Of a DNA stretch of 64,000 bases, positions 42,567 to 53,512 are shown in pieces. The stretch covers positions 62,001 to 126,000 of the forward strand of contig KQ964268.1 of assembly GCA_001566295.1 (NCBI GenBank), given 5' to 3'. Source of the DNA: Microdochium bolleyi. Its lineage: Eukaryota; Ascomycota; Sordariomycetes; Xylariales; Microdochiaceae. Each line of letters opens with the position of its first letter. Position 1 is the first letter of the stretch. The notes beneath the pieces are model-generated. The model had not been told where the DNA came from. It ran no database searches and saw only the letters and a list, made by a program, of their open reading frames with translations. A program made the position numbers and the translations under genes.

Positions 42567-44250
42567 ATGTCTGCCACCAAGGAGTCCCCATCGGCCACGA
42601 TCGATACCGCCAAGGCCGAATGTGAGCACTACGACGCTCTGCCCACCGAGGACCACGACGACAGATCCTTCTGGCAAATCTGCAAGGAGAATCCGGCCAT
42701 CATCGGCTACGCCATCTGTGCCAACTTCGGTCCTCTGCTTTTCGGCTACGATGGCCTCGCTCTTGGCGTCATTATTGCCCTTCCTGCCTTCTCCTTCGAC
42801 TTTGGCGAGCCATTTGGTGATGGCCTTCTCATCCCGGCCCTGTGGCAAGGTCTTTGGACCGCAGGCAACCAGATTGGCATCATGATTGGTGCCGGCGCCA
42901 ACGGCTACCTGCAGGACCGGTTTGGCCGCAAGCCCATGATCTTCGTCGGCTGGGCCATTGCAACCCTCAGCGTCGCCCTTGGCTACACAAGCTACATGCC
43001 CGATAGCTACGCCGGTCGGAGGACCCTACTACTGATGGCCAAGATTATCGTTGGCCTTGGAATGGGTATCCTCATGTCGACGTGCCAGACTTATGTCTCT
43101 GAGATTGCCCCAGTCAAGATTAGGGGCATGCTCCTCGGCATCTACACTCTGGTCCTGGTAAGCTGAGCAATAGTGATTGTGTGCTTGACTTTGACCGTGC
43201 ACCGGATGCTGACACCGTCTTACGCCTGAATCGCAGGTCATTGGTCAAACCATCGCCGTCAGCGTTGTCTTCTCTCGCATCGCCATCATGGACCGCAGCG
43301 CCTACCTCGTCCCCATCGCCCTCCAGTGGATGTTTGCTGGCCTCGTTTTCATCGGTGCCGTCTTCATTCCCGAGTCCCCTTCCTTCCTCATCAGCAAGGG
43401 TCGCGTCGAAGAGGCTGCCCGCTCATTCGACCGCCTGTATGGCAAGGGGGAGCGCTCGACCAACAATCTGAATAACCTCATCGCCACGGTCGCCCACGAG
43501 CAGCAGCAAGAAAACAACAAGGACGTGCGCTTTATGGAGCTCTTCCAGGGCACCAACTTCCGCAGGACCAGAATCGTATGGCTGCTCAACATCACCCAGC
43601 AGTTCACCGGTATCTCACTGCTGGCCAACGCTACGTACTTCCTGATCCAGGCCGGCATGAACCCGGCACAGTCGCTCGAGATCAACCAGATTGGTATCAG
43701 TCTGAGCATCCCCTGTATCCTGCTCAGCTACTATACGATGCAGAAGTTCGGCCGTCGGTTCATCATCCTGGCTAGCATGATCACTATCACAGTCCTCTTT
43801 ATCGGTATGGGTGTTGCAGGGCTCTTCCCTAATGACAAGACGGCGCTCAAGTTCGTCGGAGTCACGTTGCTCCTAATCGGCTTCGTCGGTGCTCTCGGCC
43901 TTAATCCCGCTTACAACGTTGTTGCCAGTGAGGTCTCGTCGGTGCGCCTCCGTGCCCGGACGCTGTCCTCGGGCTTCGTTATCTACGCCCTGGCGTCTTG
44001 GGTTTTCAGCTTCACCGTACCCTACATGTTCAACCCGGACGCGGGTAATCTGAGTGCCAAGGTCGGCTGGGTCTTTGTCGGCCTCGGCACCATCGGCGTT
44101 GTCCTCGTCTGGTTCGAGGTCCCTGAGACCCGGAACAAGTCGTACGCCCAGCTTGACCTGCTGTTCGAGCGCAAGACCAAGACCAGAGACTTCAAGCGCA
44201 AGATGGACGAGGAGCTCTCTGTTCCTGTCGGAAAGGAGGATGTGGTATGA
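42567..44250 (+). CDS. MFS alpha-glucoside/maltose-permease-like sugar transporter
   Basis: Two exons, 42567-43157 and 43237-44250, encode 534 residues with about 12 membrane segments. Signatures: NPAIIGYAICANFGPLLFGY in TM1, DRFGRKP in loop 2-3, MLLGIYTLVLVIGQ across the splice junction, PESPSFL before the central loop, FGRRF in loop 8-9, and PETRNKSYAQLDLLF near the C-terminus. The N-terminal WQICKENPAI block is typical of the fungal maltose/alpha-glucoside proton symporter clade, but substrates in this clade vary and the GH3 partner suggests a beta-glucoside. The first in-frame ATG is 42567. Confidence 0.9.
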
Positions 44251-46488
44251 AGGCTTCGTTATCGTGTCGGACTGGTGTGTAAGGGTGCAAGGGCGTCGCT
44301 CAGAGGTGGCTAGCTACGTTGTAAACACATTGTATAGGACATGGTTGTGCTTCTGTATCCAAGGCTTGGATGAGACCAGAGGTCCTTCAGTAGACTCATG
44401 CTCTGGAGCAGGCGCCGCTGCAAGAACGACTAGCGAGATACCTATCGAACCCACCTTGTAGTAATAGGTAGATTCCTCAAGTCATATCAGCTTTGATTTC
44501 ATCTCAAACAGGCTACAACAATGCGCAAGTAAAACTGTCGCCTTGCATCAGTTGCGCCCCATGCTCGGTTAGTCTGATGACGATGCTCTTTAGCCAGCTG
44601 TCCAGGCTACATTTAAGCGCGATGTACGAGCGGGATCTCTCCTCGCGAAGACTTCCCGATACGAGGTCCCCCAATTTCCACTTCGTTCAAACGCATGGTA
44701 CAGGGCATGTAGCTGGCACCTTCCTGAGATCGTCTTTATGGCGCATCACTGTAACCAGAAGCTTACAAGTGGCCAATACGCCCAAAGCTAAAGTGGATAC
44801 AGATTGGCGGACACGGTAGCGAAGAGGTCAAGAGTTACTCCAATAGAGACGCTAAAAACATTAGCTAATATAAGTGAGTGTCTCTTTTGATAGCTAAATC
44901 TTGGATTATTAAGGGGAGTACAGAAAGGCGGAGGAGCTGCTTTTAGAAATGATAAAGACTTGGAAGTAGAAACTCGGACTCGATCATCTTGACACTCTCG
45001 TTAGGATGGCCAATCCGGCTCGCACCCAGTACGCACAAAAGCGCCCAAGGTAGGCCATTGACTTAATGGATTCCTGCCACTAACGTATGCAGGATGTGTT
45101 ACGACGAGACCATCCACATTTCCTCATCCATAAAGTCTTTAGAGACTAGGCGTACCGAGTAAACGATGTTGCCTCTTTCGGCTTTGAAATTGTCAGAAAA
45201 GGGTTGTATTGGTGGTCCATCCCAGCATCCATAAATTCTTATCATGTTGCCTTAGAGAGGAAGATCGTGATTCCGTTCCCAAGATCAGAAAAACGTTGTG
45301 CGCACATCATCTACGGTCAAATGGCCAGTAGCTAATAGGGTCCAGGCGATTGCAGTAGGTTCGACCTGGTGACAGTAGGATCTTGACTTTTGTGTCACTG
45401 CTGGAAATCGGTGCTATAATTTCAAGTCACGGATTGCGTGTGAATGCAATCCCAATACTCATTGGACACGAGATCGGAGAAACTATGGGCAGGCGAACGC
45501 GGCAGGTCGCCAATACTCTGCATATTCTCACTCGCACCAATGTGCGAGTTCTAGCCGAAATATGCTCGTGTCCTCGTGCCTCGGTGAATAGAAAGTGCAC
45601 ATAGGTGCGGGCGACAAGGTCGTCACAGCTTAGCAAGGATGCGCTATGCAGCATACCTGGTATACATTGTCAGACGTGGGCCTGGAGACTTAAGGAGGGA
45701 TACCCCCCTGAGCGGGCCGACCCCGATCCGTGGTCTGACCGGACAGGGTCCGGGGCCTGACGGAAGGTTCTCTAACGTTTGGGAGGCTGCGACTCCAACT
45801 TTAAATGTGGTAGCCTAGGGATTGTGTGGCAAGGGCTTTCCGTGAGCGATCCGCGCCCTCTCCGCCCTCCTTCCTCTATATGATGGGGACTCCTTCAGAA
45901 CGGGATCCCAGTGAGCAAGGAAGGGAAAGGATCAGTCTCTATCTTCATTCTGTCTATACGGTTACTCTAGGTATCGGTCCTGTAACTGAATACGACTTGT
46001 CTGTATCTGTCCATTCTTTCCGAGGGTGCTCCCACTTCGACCAGACCTCGTTCCGTTGTGACATCAGAAGCTGTCCCTTCTGCTGCCGCCGCCGCCGCAC
46101 AAAAAGACAGCACTTACAGAAAGGAGGGTCACCTAGTACCAAGTAGGCAAAAGATTTGAAGAATCAAATCGATAAGACGCAGCAGTCACAGGCAGAAACG
46201 AGTCCAAATCGTGGTCGCGTCAGGAGGACCGTCACTTGTGGAGCAGGGGCAGTGCAGGCCCCACTTTTGCGGACATTCCGCTGTGGCCGCCGTGACTGCG
46301 GTGGGTACTCCGTAGTCTGATTGGCTACGGATGGCGCCTTGCAAGCGTTTGTTCCAACGACGCGCGCCTGCCGGACACTGCGGAAAGTCCGCCGGGCACG
46401 AAACCAACTCTTACCATGCTTGGTACGTCCGTCTTCATACTTGGAACGCCCATCTTCATGGCCTTTGCCACCAGGACAGCTTCAGGTC
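44251..46488. other. Gene-free stretch of 2.2 kb
   Basis: No gene recognised. 44830-45350 is AT-rich. A patch of CGG/CCG triplets at 45700-45765 lies 0.7 kb upstream of the Zn2Cys6 gene. The final part is that gene's promoter. Confidence 0.5.
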
Positions 46489-48423
46489 ATGCCTGCTCCC
46501 GCGACTGCCCTGCCTGGTGCGCTGAGCACGGCCCGCCGCAAGTCGTGCCTCGCCTGTACTCGCGCCAAACGCCGCTGCGATCTCGGCCTCCCGCTGTGCT
46601 CCCGCTGTGACGAGAGGGGCGTCGCCTGCGTCTATGCTCCCGCTCTCGCGTCGCGCAGGCGTCGGCTGGACAAGCAATCGAGCATCGCCCGTCAACACAT
46701 TGATGCCGACGTCCACATTGACACGGACATCAATGCCAGCATCGACGTCGATATCGACAATGCCGACTTTGACGCCGCCATGCTCGACCCGTGCCTCACG
46801 GGTCCTGCCCAACCTCGTGTCGGATTCGACATGATGAACTCAGTCTTCGCCACAAACCTCTACAATGCCACAACCACGTCATCACCACTCGAACCCTACT
46901 CCTCCTCCTTCGCGCCACCGTCCTTCTCCTTTCGGCCCCAGCTCACAGAAAACAACACCAAAATCGCCATAGTCCCCAGCACCAAGCCCCTGATCGTGCT
47001 CCCCGACGACGCCGACGCCCTCCGCGCCGTCCTCGACCCGCGCCTGCACTACGCCATTGCCCAGTTCTGCGGCGCCCCTGAGCAGTTGGCACTCTCCTGC
47101 CAGACCCCCTGGTCGCACCCTTTACTATATCGTGACCGGCTGCCTAGGTCCATGGCCATTGCGCAGGCCTGCTGTGCCCTGCACGCCGCGAGGGGGCCGG
47201 GCAACGCAGCCATGGTGTCGCGCAGCATTGCCCACCACGCCCGGGAGCTGTGCTTGCTCCAGAACGATTTATCGTCGTCTGGGGCTAGAGGCGAGGACGG
47301 GGGAGCGGGAGACCCGATGCTGGACCTCCTCGCGCACACGCAGGCGCTCCTGCTCTACCACATCATGCTTCACTCTGACCTAGACCCCGTGGCCAGAAAC
47401 ACCCTGCCGCTGACGGCGCGGGCGCTGCAGAGGGCCATGATCCGCCTCCACGACCGCACGACCGTCTTGTCCTCGCCATATCCCGTGGGCAGCGGCCCTT
47501 TGCGGACGTCCTCGTTCCGCGCGCCTGATACTCCTGCCTCGTCATCGTCCTCATCTTCCAACTCCTCCTGCAATCCCTCCTCGCCGGCGAGCTACAAGCT
47601 ATCGATGCTAGTCGTCCCGCCGAGCAACGGCATGAGCCTGCCGGCGCCACTGCGACTTTTCGTAGCAGGAGGGGCAAGCGATAGCAGCCGCAATAGCACC
47701 ATGAGGCCCATGCCGTCCTACCTCGCCCTGTCCCCGCTAACCACCACACGTCAGGTCTGGCACGACTGGATCATCCATGAGTCGGCGCGGCGCTCGGTGC
47801 TCATGGCGGGCATGTTCCTAATGCTACAGATAGTGCGCGCAGGCCAGCTCCCCTTCCCTTCCTCGTCCTCCTCTCACGTCCCTCCCGCCGCCTCCGCAAG
47901 TATCTTTGGCTTTGAGACTGCTCCTGCTGTTGAGGAAGACGATGACTCGGACCCGTGCTGCGCGTCGAGGGACCTGTGTTTGAGCTCCTGGACGCTCTCG
48001 CGGGACTGCTGGGAGGCCACTGACGCGGTAGACTTTGCGGTGGGGTGGAACAAGAGGGCGTTTACGGTGCTGAGTTGTGCCGAGTGAGTTCTGTTCTCTT
48101 TCCCCGTATGATTTTTCCCCCTCCTGGCTCAACGCTTAGCACTGGACTGGGCCTAGCAGGGATGGGCTGCCGCCGGTTCCCCTTCTGTTTCCTGAAACAG
48201 TCGTCGCCTTTCAGTGACAAATCAGCTTCATCACTCATCTCCACAAGAATACGGAGATTGCTAACTCTCTCTTGCTTGCAACATCATGGAAAGTCTCGAG
48301 CCCCGCATCCAAGAAATCAACCCGCTCCACGTGGACACCTGCTCCAAGATGATTCTCACGTTGCTCCTGGGCATCGACGAGACGAAAGGGTGGCTACTCT
48401 CCCAAGGCGGCGTGAAGCTATAG
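46489..48423 (+). CDS. Zn2Cys6 transcription factor
   Basis: Exon 1 is 46489-48083. A second exon, 48294-48423, is proposed because the frame otherwise ends at once in GAG-TGA, while a GTGAGT donor at 48084 and an AAAG acceptor at 48293 join in phase to NPLHVDTC..LLLGIDETKG, giving 574 residues. The DNA-binding domain near residues 18-50 reads C-L-A-C...C...C-S-R-C...C, with six cysteines ligating two zincs. A basic linker (SRRRRLDKQ) follows. Residues 66-95 are an unusual run of His/Ile/Asp/Val triplets (HIDADVHIDTDINASIDVDI). The rest resembles the weakly conserved fungal regulator middle region. The start is the first ATG in frame ahead of the zinc cluster. No target can be assigned; it is the nearest regulator to the metabolite-like genes on its right. 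Confidence 0.82.
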
Positions 48424-49091
48424 GAAGAGGGGTAGGGTGTTCTCTCGGACAGATCCTTCCTGGCTTTCGGGCGAGGTATGCTCGGAGCTGATTAGCATCC
48501 CATCATTCAGCTACCGTTTGTTCTTGGCCCTCTTCTCCCGACTTTTTTCATGTTACCAATTCCGGTGAGGACTACTCCACATCCGAAGGTGGGTGTCAGA
48601 CGTCCAATACCGTCGTGGAAGCTGTCTAGTTGTTCTCGTTATTCTTGTATAACCTGGCTCACTCCTTTATTTGATTGACCAGCAAGCCTGCGTTGCTCTT
48701 TCTTCTCTACATTTTCAAAACCACCACACGGACGGTTTTGATAATTTCAATCTACAGTATGTCTCAAAACATGCCCTCGGGCATCGGAAGATGAGCCGGA
48801 TCACGTTGATCCTGGTATAACGTAGCAGTAAATAATCCATGTTTGGGGCCACTATTTCATGTTCTACGCATCGGGGAATTGGCCCGTGGCCAGCCGGCTC
48901 TTAATTCACTTGAGCACTGATACGTGCCAAATTGCGAGGCGACTTTGTAATCGAATGATATTTCTACTAGCATGAGGCCATTGTCGGTGAAAACCAGGTA
49001 GCTGAGTCTCCCCAGCGCCATCTGGTGGCTTTCTGACACCAAGGTACCCTCCTCCCAGTGGGCCAAAACCACGTCCCGAACTCCCCGCTTT
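48424..49091. other. Convergent intergenic region
   Basis: 3' flanks of the regulator and the NmrA-like gene. No gene recognised. Confidence 0.5.
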
Positions 49092-50039
49092 CTACCGGGC
49101 TAAGATCTTCTGGATGATATCCTTGATCCCTTCCTCGGTGATCTGCGTGACGCCCAGCAGCTTGTTGTCAGCACCCCACCGCCCGGAGCTGTATGCCGGG
49201 TCCCAGATGCTCCTAATCAGGAACGGAACCATGTTGCCCGGCCCCGGCGCTGCGCCTGCCGCGAGCTCCTGCTCCGCCTTGGCCACGGCGTCCTCGATCT
49301 TGAGGTTCGCCGCCGGCTTGCCCGACTTCCAGGCCTCCTTGCCGGGCAGGTCGAACTCGGCCACGAGCTTGATGATCTTGTTCTGCGTCAGGTCCGTGGT
49401 GCTGGCGACGTGCACGGCGCGGTTCGCCGTCTCGGCCGGGTGCGTGAGGACCCCGACGACGGCGTCGCTGACGCTCTCCAGCGTAGTCGCAGCAAACGGG
49501 ATGTCACCCGAGCCCCAGACGGCCGGCGGAATCGCAGAGCGCAGGTCGGCCAGGAAGCCCACCTCGAGGCCCCAGTTGAGGAACACGCTATTGTAGACGT
49601 ACGTGTAGGAAAAGGTACTACCGTCGCCGAGCTCGCGGACTTTTGCCTCGAGGTACTTGGCGACCTGCACCTTGGGGTAGAGGATGGGCAGCGCCTGGGT
49701 GGCGGGGACGGACAGGTCCGAGCCGAACTCGGAGGGCAGGAAGCGGCGCACACCGGCGGCGATGGCAGCGTCAATGAGCACCGTCTGCCCCGCAAAGCCG
49801 TCGCTGCCGGTGGTCGAGACAACGGCGTCGATACCGCGCAGGGCGGCCGTCAGGTCCGAAATGGATGTGTAGTCGACCTTAACAACGTCGGTGCCAGCGG
49901 GCAAGGCGGCCGTAGAGCCTGTAGTGGACAGGACACGCACGTTAAAGAGGCCGGATGAGATGAGTTTATTAACCAGGACGGAGCCAAGCGAACTGCTGGC
50001 GGCCGTCAGGGCGACGTTCTTGATGGGTGGGTAGGACAT
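49092..50039 (-). CDS. NmrA-like / isoflavone-reductase-like NAD(P)-binding protein
   Basis: A single exon of 315 residues in the atypical-SDR NmrA/PCBER group. R-F-L-P-S-E-F-G-S-D near residue 100 and VVSTTGSDGF are typical, as is the C-terminal EGIKDIIQKIL. The N-terminal dinucleotide motif G-x-x-G-x-x-G is degenerate: residues 13-19 are A-A-S-S-S-L-G, so two of three glycines are replaced. Members are either reductases of aromatic or metabolite substrates or redox-sensing regulators that bind NAD(P) without catalysis; the altered motif leaves this open. The gene is divergent from a P450 with a shared promoter of 678 nt. Confidence 0.85.
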   Translation of the reverse strand: MSYPPIKNVALTAASSSLGSVLVNKLISSGLFNVRVLSTTGSTAALPAGTDVVKVDYTSISDLTAALRGIDAVVSTTGSDGFAGQTVLIDAAIAAGVRRFLPSEFGSDLSVPATQALPILYPKVQVAKYLEAKVRELGDGSTFSYTYVYNSVFLNWGLEVGFLADLRSAIPPAVWGSGDIPFAATTLESVSDAVVGVLTHPAETANRAVHVASTTDLTQNKIIKLVAEFDLPGKEAWKSGKPAANLKIEDAVAKAEQELAAGAAPGPGNMVPFLIRSIWDPAYSSGRWGADNKLLGVTQITEEGIKDIIQKILAR

Positions 50040-50717
50040 GTTGGAGGTGTCGATGCTGTGCGTCGTCTGTGGTGTCTGTGGTGTCTGGTGGGATGCTCAA
50101 GCTGTGACCCCAGGAGTGAGGCACCCGTTTCAGGGGCGCGAGGGCTTATCTTTATTCTCATGGGACGAGTCGTGGCCGAGATTGGGCGCTGTGGGGTGAT
50201 GTCTTGTTTCTCGCCATTCACCAGCATTGCAGGGAAAGGGTGCTCATCTGGGCCATGGTGATTGATAAGTGTTGCTTACCAAGACGGGTGGAATGTCCGA
50301 CACTCAAGGTTCGGCCAAGTGGCTCCCTCCAGTGCAAAGGGGCATCCCGCCCNNNNNNNNNNNNNNNNNNNNNNNNNNNNNNNNNNNNNNCCCCCCCCCC
50401 CCGGTCCGTGAATTGGCCGCAGACCATGTGCCAGCGGGGTCCTGGTCTCTGGCTCGGGTATTTTTGGTCCGACCCGGAACTGAGCGGAGTGTCCGCAAGA
50501 GTTTGATGATGCTCTTGCCGTCGGGATCGAAACGTAGAGTACGTGCCCGAGCTTGCAATCACAAACACTCCAAATGTATATATATCTGTCGACCACCTCC
50601 TATGTAGTTTGCTTCAGGATCTCTCAAGTCAGATCAGTTGGATCCAGTATTGCCTCGTCTGTGAATCGTCTGTCCATCACATCCATCGTCGCCATCGTCA
50701 CTATCATCATCAACGTC
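50040..50717. other. Shared divergent promoter of NmrA-like and P450 genes, with assembly gap
   Basis: Contains 38 N at 50353-50390, directly followed by 12 C, so the gap sits in a C-rich homopolymer and its true length is unknown. A TATATATAT box for the P450 lies at 50577-50585, 133 nt before its ATG. Confidence 0.6.
50577..50585 (+). promoter_or_regulatory. TATA box of the P450 gene
   Basis: TATATATAT, 133 nt upstream of the ATG at 50718. Confidence 0.5.
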
Positions 50718-52325
50718 ATGGCCGCCTCTTCCAGCTCTATCCCGTTCTCCGAATATGTCGCGCCAGCGCTATCGGCGATCCAGGGGAAACCGCAAAGCGC
50801 TCTTGTCGTCACCGTGCTGTTACTGGGAGGCAGCCTCCTCTGGACGCAAGACTCCACGGGCGCGAAGTCTGCCGGCTTCCCACAGGTCGCTAACCAAACG
50901 CCCGAGGAGTTCCAAATCAATGCGGAAAAGACAATTGAGAAAGGCCGTGCCCAGTACAAGGATGAGCCATTCACTCTCAAAACAACAATGGGCTACTACA
51001 CCATACTATCGCCCGAACTCGGCCACGCGCTACGCAATGAGCCAGGCCTCAACTTCATGCATACTTCCTCGGCCAATATGCATTCCTACCTGCCGGGTTT
51101 CGAGCCTTTCAAGGCCGGCGACAGAAACGAAGCCATCCTACAGAGTGTAATCCGCAAGCAGCTGACGAAATCACTCTCCCACATCGCAGAGCCCCTGTCC
51201 GCCGAGGCTCGCTTGGCAATCGATCATAACTTTGGCTCATCAACCGCTTGGCGTTCTGTCCAGCCCTACCCTGGATTTCTCGACATTGTCGCCCGCCTTT
51301 CGTCGCTCATATTCCTTGGTAAGGAGCTGTGCCGAAATGATGAATGGCTTGACATCACAAAGCTATATACAATCAATAGTATCGAGGCTGCAGAGGAGCT
51401 CAAAGGATACCCCGTGTGGATGCGCCGTTTTGTCAACGCGTGGCTACTGCCCAAGGGGCATCTTGTCCGCCAGCAGGTCGCCAACGCCAACAGGCTTATC
51501 AACCGTGTGATTAAGGAACGGAAGGAGCGCCAGCGTGGCGGCAAGGCAGATGCCCAGTACGTCCCGAACGCTATCGACTGGTTCGAGGAGGAGAGCGCGG
51601 GCATGCCCTATGAACCGGGTCGATTGCAGCTCATGCTGTCTACCGTGGCTACCCACACGACTGCAGATCTACTCACGGAGACCATGCTCCGCCTAGCCCT
51701 GGAACCTGAGTTTGTGGAGGAGCTTAGGGACGAGATCATTTCCGTCTTGCTAGACGGGGGTGCCTGGACAAAGAATGCCCTGTCCAACCTCAAGCTGCTA
51801 GACAGTGCTCTCAAGGAGACGCAGAGGCTACGCCCAATCACGAGTCCCACTATGTCCCGCATGGTCGTGGCCCCGACACCGATTCCGGGCACTGACCGTA
51901 TCCTCCCCGTAGGCGCCCAGACTCTTGTTTCGACGCACCTTCGCTTCGATCCAGACGTTTACGAGCAACCTCATAAGTATATCGGCCGTCGCTTTGCCGA
52001 TATGCGGGCGAACGGGGAGACCACGCTCCCCGTCCACCTCGTCTCAACGGGCGTTACGTCCCTCTCTTTTGGCCACGGCAACCACGCCTGTCCAGGTCGG
52101 TTCTTTGCAGCCACTGAGCTCAAGATCGCCTTATGCCACCTCCTCATCAAGTATGACTGGGAAATTGACCATGAGCAGAACCCCATTGGGAGCGCCGTCG
52201 ATATGACTCCTCGTATGAATGGAGTAGGTCTCAGTGTCAACACCTCTATTAGACTGCGCTTCAGGAAGAGGACGCCCGCGGAGATGGGCATTGATTTGGA
52301 CGTGATTGGTCATGGGACTGAGTAG
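50718..52325 (+). CDS. Cytochrome P450 monooxygenase
   Basis: An intronless 535-residue P450. The ATG at 50718 is chosen because it precedes a normal N-terminal membrane anchor (ALVVTVLLLGGSLLW, about residues 28-42); an in-frame ATG at 50553 would add a second hydrophobic stretch inside the presumed leader. The I-helix reads A-T-H-T-T-A-D, the ExxR motif is KETQRLRP (Glu367, Arg370), and the heme loop FGHGNHACPGRFFA places the thiolate Cys458. FGHG.HACPGRFFA is common in fungal P450s acting on terpenoids and other secondary metabolites (ent-kaurene-oxidase-like and relatives). It is probably ER-anchored. The absence of introns contrasts with most genes in this window. Confidence 0.92.
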   Translation: MAASSSSIPFSEYVAPALSAIQGKPQSALVVTVLLLGGSLLWTQDSTGAKSAGFPQVANQTPEEFQINAEKTIEKGRAQYKDEPFTLKTTMGYYTILSPELGHALRNEPGLNFMHTSSANMHSYLPGFEPFKAGDRNEAILQSVIRKQLTKSLSHIAEPLSAEARLAIDHNFGSSTAWRSVQPYPGFLDIVARLSSLIFLGKELCRNDEWLDITKLYTINSIEAAEELKGYPVWMRRFVNAWLLPKGHLVRQQVANANRLINRVIKERKERQRGGKADAQYVPNAIDWFEEESAGMPYEPGRLQLMLSTVATHTTADLLTETMLRLALEPEFVEELRDEIISVLLDGGAWTKNALSNLKLLDSALKETQRLRPITSPTMSRMVVAPTPIPGTDRILPVGAQTLVSTHLRFDPDVYEQPHKYIGRRFADMRANGETTLPVHLVSTGVTSLSFGHGNHACPGRFFAATELKIALCHLLIKYDWEIDHEQNPIGSAVDMTPRMNGVGLSVNTSIRLRFRKRTPAEMGIDLDVIGHGTE

Positions 52326-53070
52326 TTGCTGTGACAGGGCAGGGCAGACAGAGACTGGGGTATCGTGTATGCATGTTATGCATTTGAAGGTTCTATGATG
52401 TGACGTTTCTTGTAAGGACCGTTTCTGCGCTCGATAGAGCTCTGGATGAGTGATTTCAATAGTGGTAATTGATAGTTGTCTGTCTAAAAGGAAAAGTTCT
52501 AAGAGAGTGTCTGTGAGCACTGAAACTCGGTTTATATGTTCCAGGGGAGCTCTAAGTGCTGGCTCAGCGGTGCTGTGTGAGCACCGATACGTGCCTTACC
52601 TGCTCATCTGCTCAATATCACATATGATAACTTCACGCTGCTTTTCCATATATCAAAACATGCATGCACACCTATAGTCGTTCTCCTCACACATCTCTGG
52701 ATAGAGTTCATCCATGACATTTGACCCCCAGAGAATTGTTACATCAATAATTCGTTGTGTATGTAGTGAACTCCACTACACTTTCCTCCAGGTGCAGCGT
52801 TCAGGAGTCCCTTAGCCTGCGCGGAATGCAACTCGCCAGACATTCCACCGAAACTGGCAATCAGTGAGCTCATCTGGAATGGTCGTAGTGGGTTTTTCGG
52901 CCGTGAGTAGGAGAAAACTGTGAGCAATTATGGACGAAGGTGGAGCGCTTGTCTTTCCACAGTTCGATCCGAGGGACGCAAACGCAAGTGGAAAACATAC
53001 TCGTGTGCCTTCCATTTATCGAGTGATGGCCCTTGCGCCGCTCACTCTAGTGATAGGCTAGAGTTAGGTT
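52326..53070. other. Gene-free stretch
   Basis: 3' flank of the P450; no gene recognised up to the old coding remnant at 53071. Confidence 0.5.
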
Positions 53071-53414
53071 CTACTTCTTGACGCCTGCTGCCAGATCGAT
53101 ACGGTCATTACCGACCACGCTCTCGCGTGAGGCGAGCTGCAGCATGGACTCCTGCTGGCGACGCATCAGAATATCATCACTTGGGGGCTTGCTAGTCCGG
53201 CCGGTGCGTCACGTCGCACACGACGGCCTGGCCATTGACATCGCCAAGCGGTGACGCCCTATGTGCCTCGGCGATGGCGATAGCGACACTACTGTACTGT
53301 GCGGCAAGTATCCGGCGCGGCACGGCGAGACGATCGTGGCGTAGCAGCTCATCGATGCGCGCCGGCGGCGGCCCCTCGCACTCGTTGACGTGCTTGCAGC
53401 GACTTATCGCGATA

Positions 53415-53440
53415 CAGGTGGGTCGCAAAAATAACGCAAA
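53415..53440 (+). repeat. Left terminal inverted repeat
   Basis: Starts CAGGTGGGTCGC; pairs with 54778-54803 at 23 of 26 positions. Confidence 0.85.
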
Positions 53441-53512
53441 ACATTTACGCGCCGTGCCCTCTAGCGTGTTTTTGACCATCACCACAAATTGCAGCACCCT
53501 CTTTGAACGACG

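Noticed and set aside
45340..45390. GGTTCGA word resembling a tRNA B box
   Set aside because: No matching A box, acceptor stem or cloverleaf around it.
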